51,096 bases of DNA from an uncultured Saprospiraceae bacterium (GTDB taxonomy: Bacteria > Bacteroidota > Bacteroidia > Chitinophagales > Saprospiraceae), in the NCBI GenBank assembly GCA_937924495.1, contig CALDSS010000077.1, forward strand, positions 1-51,096, in the 5' to 3' direction. Shown piece after piece: positions 50,901 to 51,096 of the stretch (position 1 is its first letter; every line of letters begins with the position of its first letter). The notes below the pieces were generated by a model. That model was not told where the DNA came from and searched no databases. It worked only from the letters and a program-made list of their open reading frames with translations. A program made the position numbers and the translations under genes.

Positions 50901-51096
50901 TGACGATAGGTGGGTTAGAATTGTGGTTGCAGATACTGGAATCGGTATTCCGGAAGGTCAGATAGAACATGTTTTTGAGCGATTTTATCAAGCGAAAAAT
51001 GATCGAGTAAATAGTGCAGGCACTGGGATTGGTCTTTCACTCAGCAAGCAATTGGTTGAGTTGCATAAAGGAAAGATTGAAGTGAAAAGTGTGGAA
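47905..51096 (+). CDS. Hybrid two-component system sensor kinase (SusR/HTCS-like), C-terminus beyond window
   Basis: 1064 codons without a stop. It begins at TTG 47905 (KKNFRYKICPLSFLLFISFVLVGQ), a signal peptide; no ATG fits. Repeated two-component propeller motifs follow (NGFLWFGTRYG, RNLWIGTLGGG, KNIWIGTIKSG, GNIWVGTDGGG, NTLWAGTEGGG), then a Y_Y_Y domain (FEFSALNYTQ...PGDYTFKVKASN), one membrane span, HisKA with FFANISHEFKTPLTLI, and a HATPase with NLLSNAFKFT, DTGIGIP and GTGIGLS. A receiver and AraC-type domain normally follow but lie outside. It senses a periplasmic ligand and should control the divergent susC-susD locus. Confidence 0.92.
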   Translation, partial: MKKNFRYKICPLSFLLFISFVLVGQDLKFYTPPGKVSQNSITNIIQDDNGFLWFGTRYGANRYNGLEFKTFLSAKENKLGLRNDAINCFLNDSERNLWIGTLGGGITIFNIDLQNFNTSHNKTLESLNSEQIGALFMDSRKNIWIGTIKSGLKLLEKGSKHLKHFFSEVDDQRSLPSNHIVGIGEDKNGNIVISTWGGGISIYNYERNIFTNYNHENTPLIPKGSIIRSSAQGENGVIWIGCRDGVLKLETNSVGNPVFSKLIAEDPEINALLNDVVIHSILEDSNSRLWIGTENKGLILYDLKTQSSSKFNYADKGKYTIESNSIWSLYEDRHGTIWIGTFKHGIKKVDSREQKFEYVGANKDSKIELSYGLVSSFAEDENGNIWVGTDGGGLNFLERDKNFNITNVQKPPFRGLESHVIVSLLNDQRGRLWVGSWGKGLFRKEKNESRFEPVNYNPNKSKMVETNDIMHLFEAKSGNIWICQYRASLNLYVPSEDKFYQYEPTFSSNSLSSRNIISVIEDEDGVIWAGSANNGIDRFRLNENHEIIELKNFSVSTTTGEGASANEIEFLHLDDRNTLWAGTEGGGLKKYISNEERFETISVEDGLPSNVIYGILDDGEKLWVSTASGLASIDFETTDIKVYDTSDGLLSDEFSRAACFKTKEGTLFFGNTKGLNFFNPKNIESNSVIPDVYISGVSVRRNEQDSDFQNGLNRQMSLGEIELKANQNDLDFEFSALNYTQSGKNNYSYILEDYDNQWKNVQNTTSVSYTNIPPGDYTFKVKASNNDGIWNEKPATVKISILSPWYKTSIAYFCYFLLFAALLAGFFIAIINRERLQNQLKFEQLERTKMEELNEVKSRFFANISHEFKTPLTLIITPLNAMKRKLNKAENKNQVNVMLRNAERLNTLINQILALSKLESGTEKLKAFEFDIVDFCENIASNFHNYAEEQFISFEVKLPDHPINLYFEKDKMSKVLINLLSNAFKFTQEFGRINFTLTDDDRWVRIVVADTGIGIPEGQIEHVFERFYQAKNDRVNSAGTGIGLSLSKQLVELHKGKIEVKSVE

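Noticed and set aside
1-51096. tRNA, rRNA, CRISPR array, transposase or integrase genes
   Set aside because: None recognised on reading both strands; intergenic repeats here are palindromes, not regularly spaced direct repeats.

Overview
This window looks like Bacteroidota chromosome of moderate to low GC. The lineage markers are a SusC/SusD pair with a divergent propeller-type hybrid sensor kinase, a fused SecDF, a type IX secretion (T9SS) C-terminal sorting domain, many short lipoproteins, HTTM and FG-GAP/ASPIC (CRTAC1-like) proteins, and TAnnTTTG -7 promoter boxes. A Saprospiria- or Cytophagia-like organism would fit, but the genus cannot be fixed from the sequence alone.

Layout. 1-5.1 kb: a truncated GNAT acetyltransferase, a small exported protein, SecDF and a repeat-rich gap. 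5.1-12.6 kb: a Tat-exported Gfo/Idh/MocA oxidoreductase, an HTTM membrane protein, an unknown protein, a VOC protein, and a divergent sugar symporter / GH32 fructan hydrolase pair. 12.6-19.9 kb: an AlkD-like repair protein, then a block of seven minus-strand genes for exported proteins (lipoproteins, barrel-like proteins, a T9SS metzincin-like protease) containing two 66-nt attC-like sites. 20-30.4 kb: a GH36 alpha-galactosidase, an S24 repressor, a glucosaminidase, an MBL hydrolase, coaBC-aroQ, an RluA-type pseudouridine synthase, a second GNAT and a coiled-coil lipoprotein. 30.5-34.8 kb: a propionyl-CoA carboxylase locus (carrier, biotin carboxylase, methylmalonyl-CoA epimerase, carboxyltransferase) behind a recognisable promoter. 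35-38.5 kb: a membrane-tethered HTH protein and a MoxR/VWA pair. 38.9-51.1 kb: a nutrient-uptake locus, SusC - SusD - large FG-GAP/ASPIC lipoprotein, transcribed away from a hybrid sensor kinase cut by the window edge.

The two most unusual signals are non-coding. First, the attC-like stem-loops at 13879-13944 and 16894-16959 each follow the 3' end of a minus-strand gene. The outer box of each one is the exact complement of the box at the start of the same segment (10 nt, twice). That is the signature expected of integron gene cassettes, here about 3 kb each and without an integrase in view. Second, a roughly 134-bp MITE-like element with GTACAGGACAAAA termini occurs in three full copies. Two are 132/134 identical, one of them between susC and susD, and all three are flanked by 8-9 bp direct repeats. 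Several other palindromic repeat families occupy intergenic spaces and in places supply stop codons or protein C-termini.
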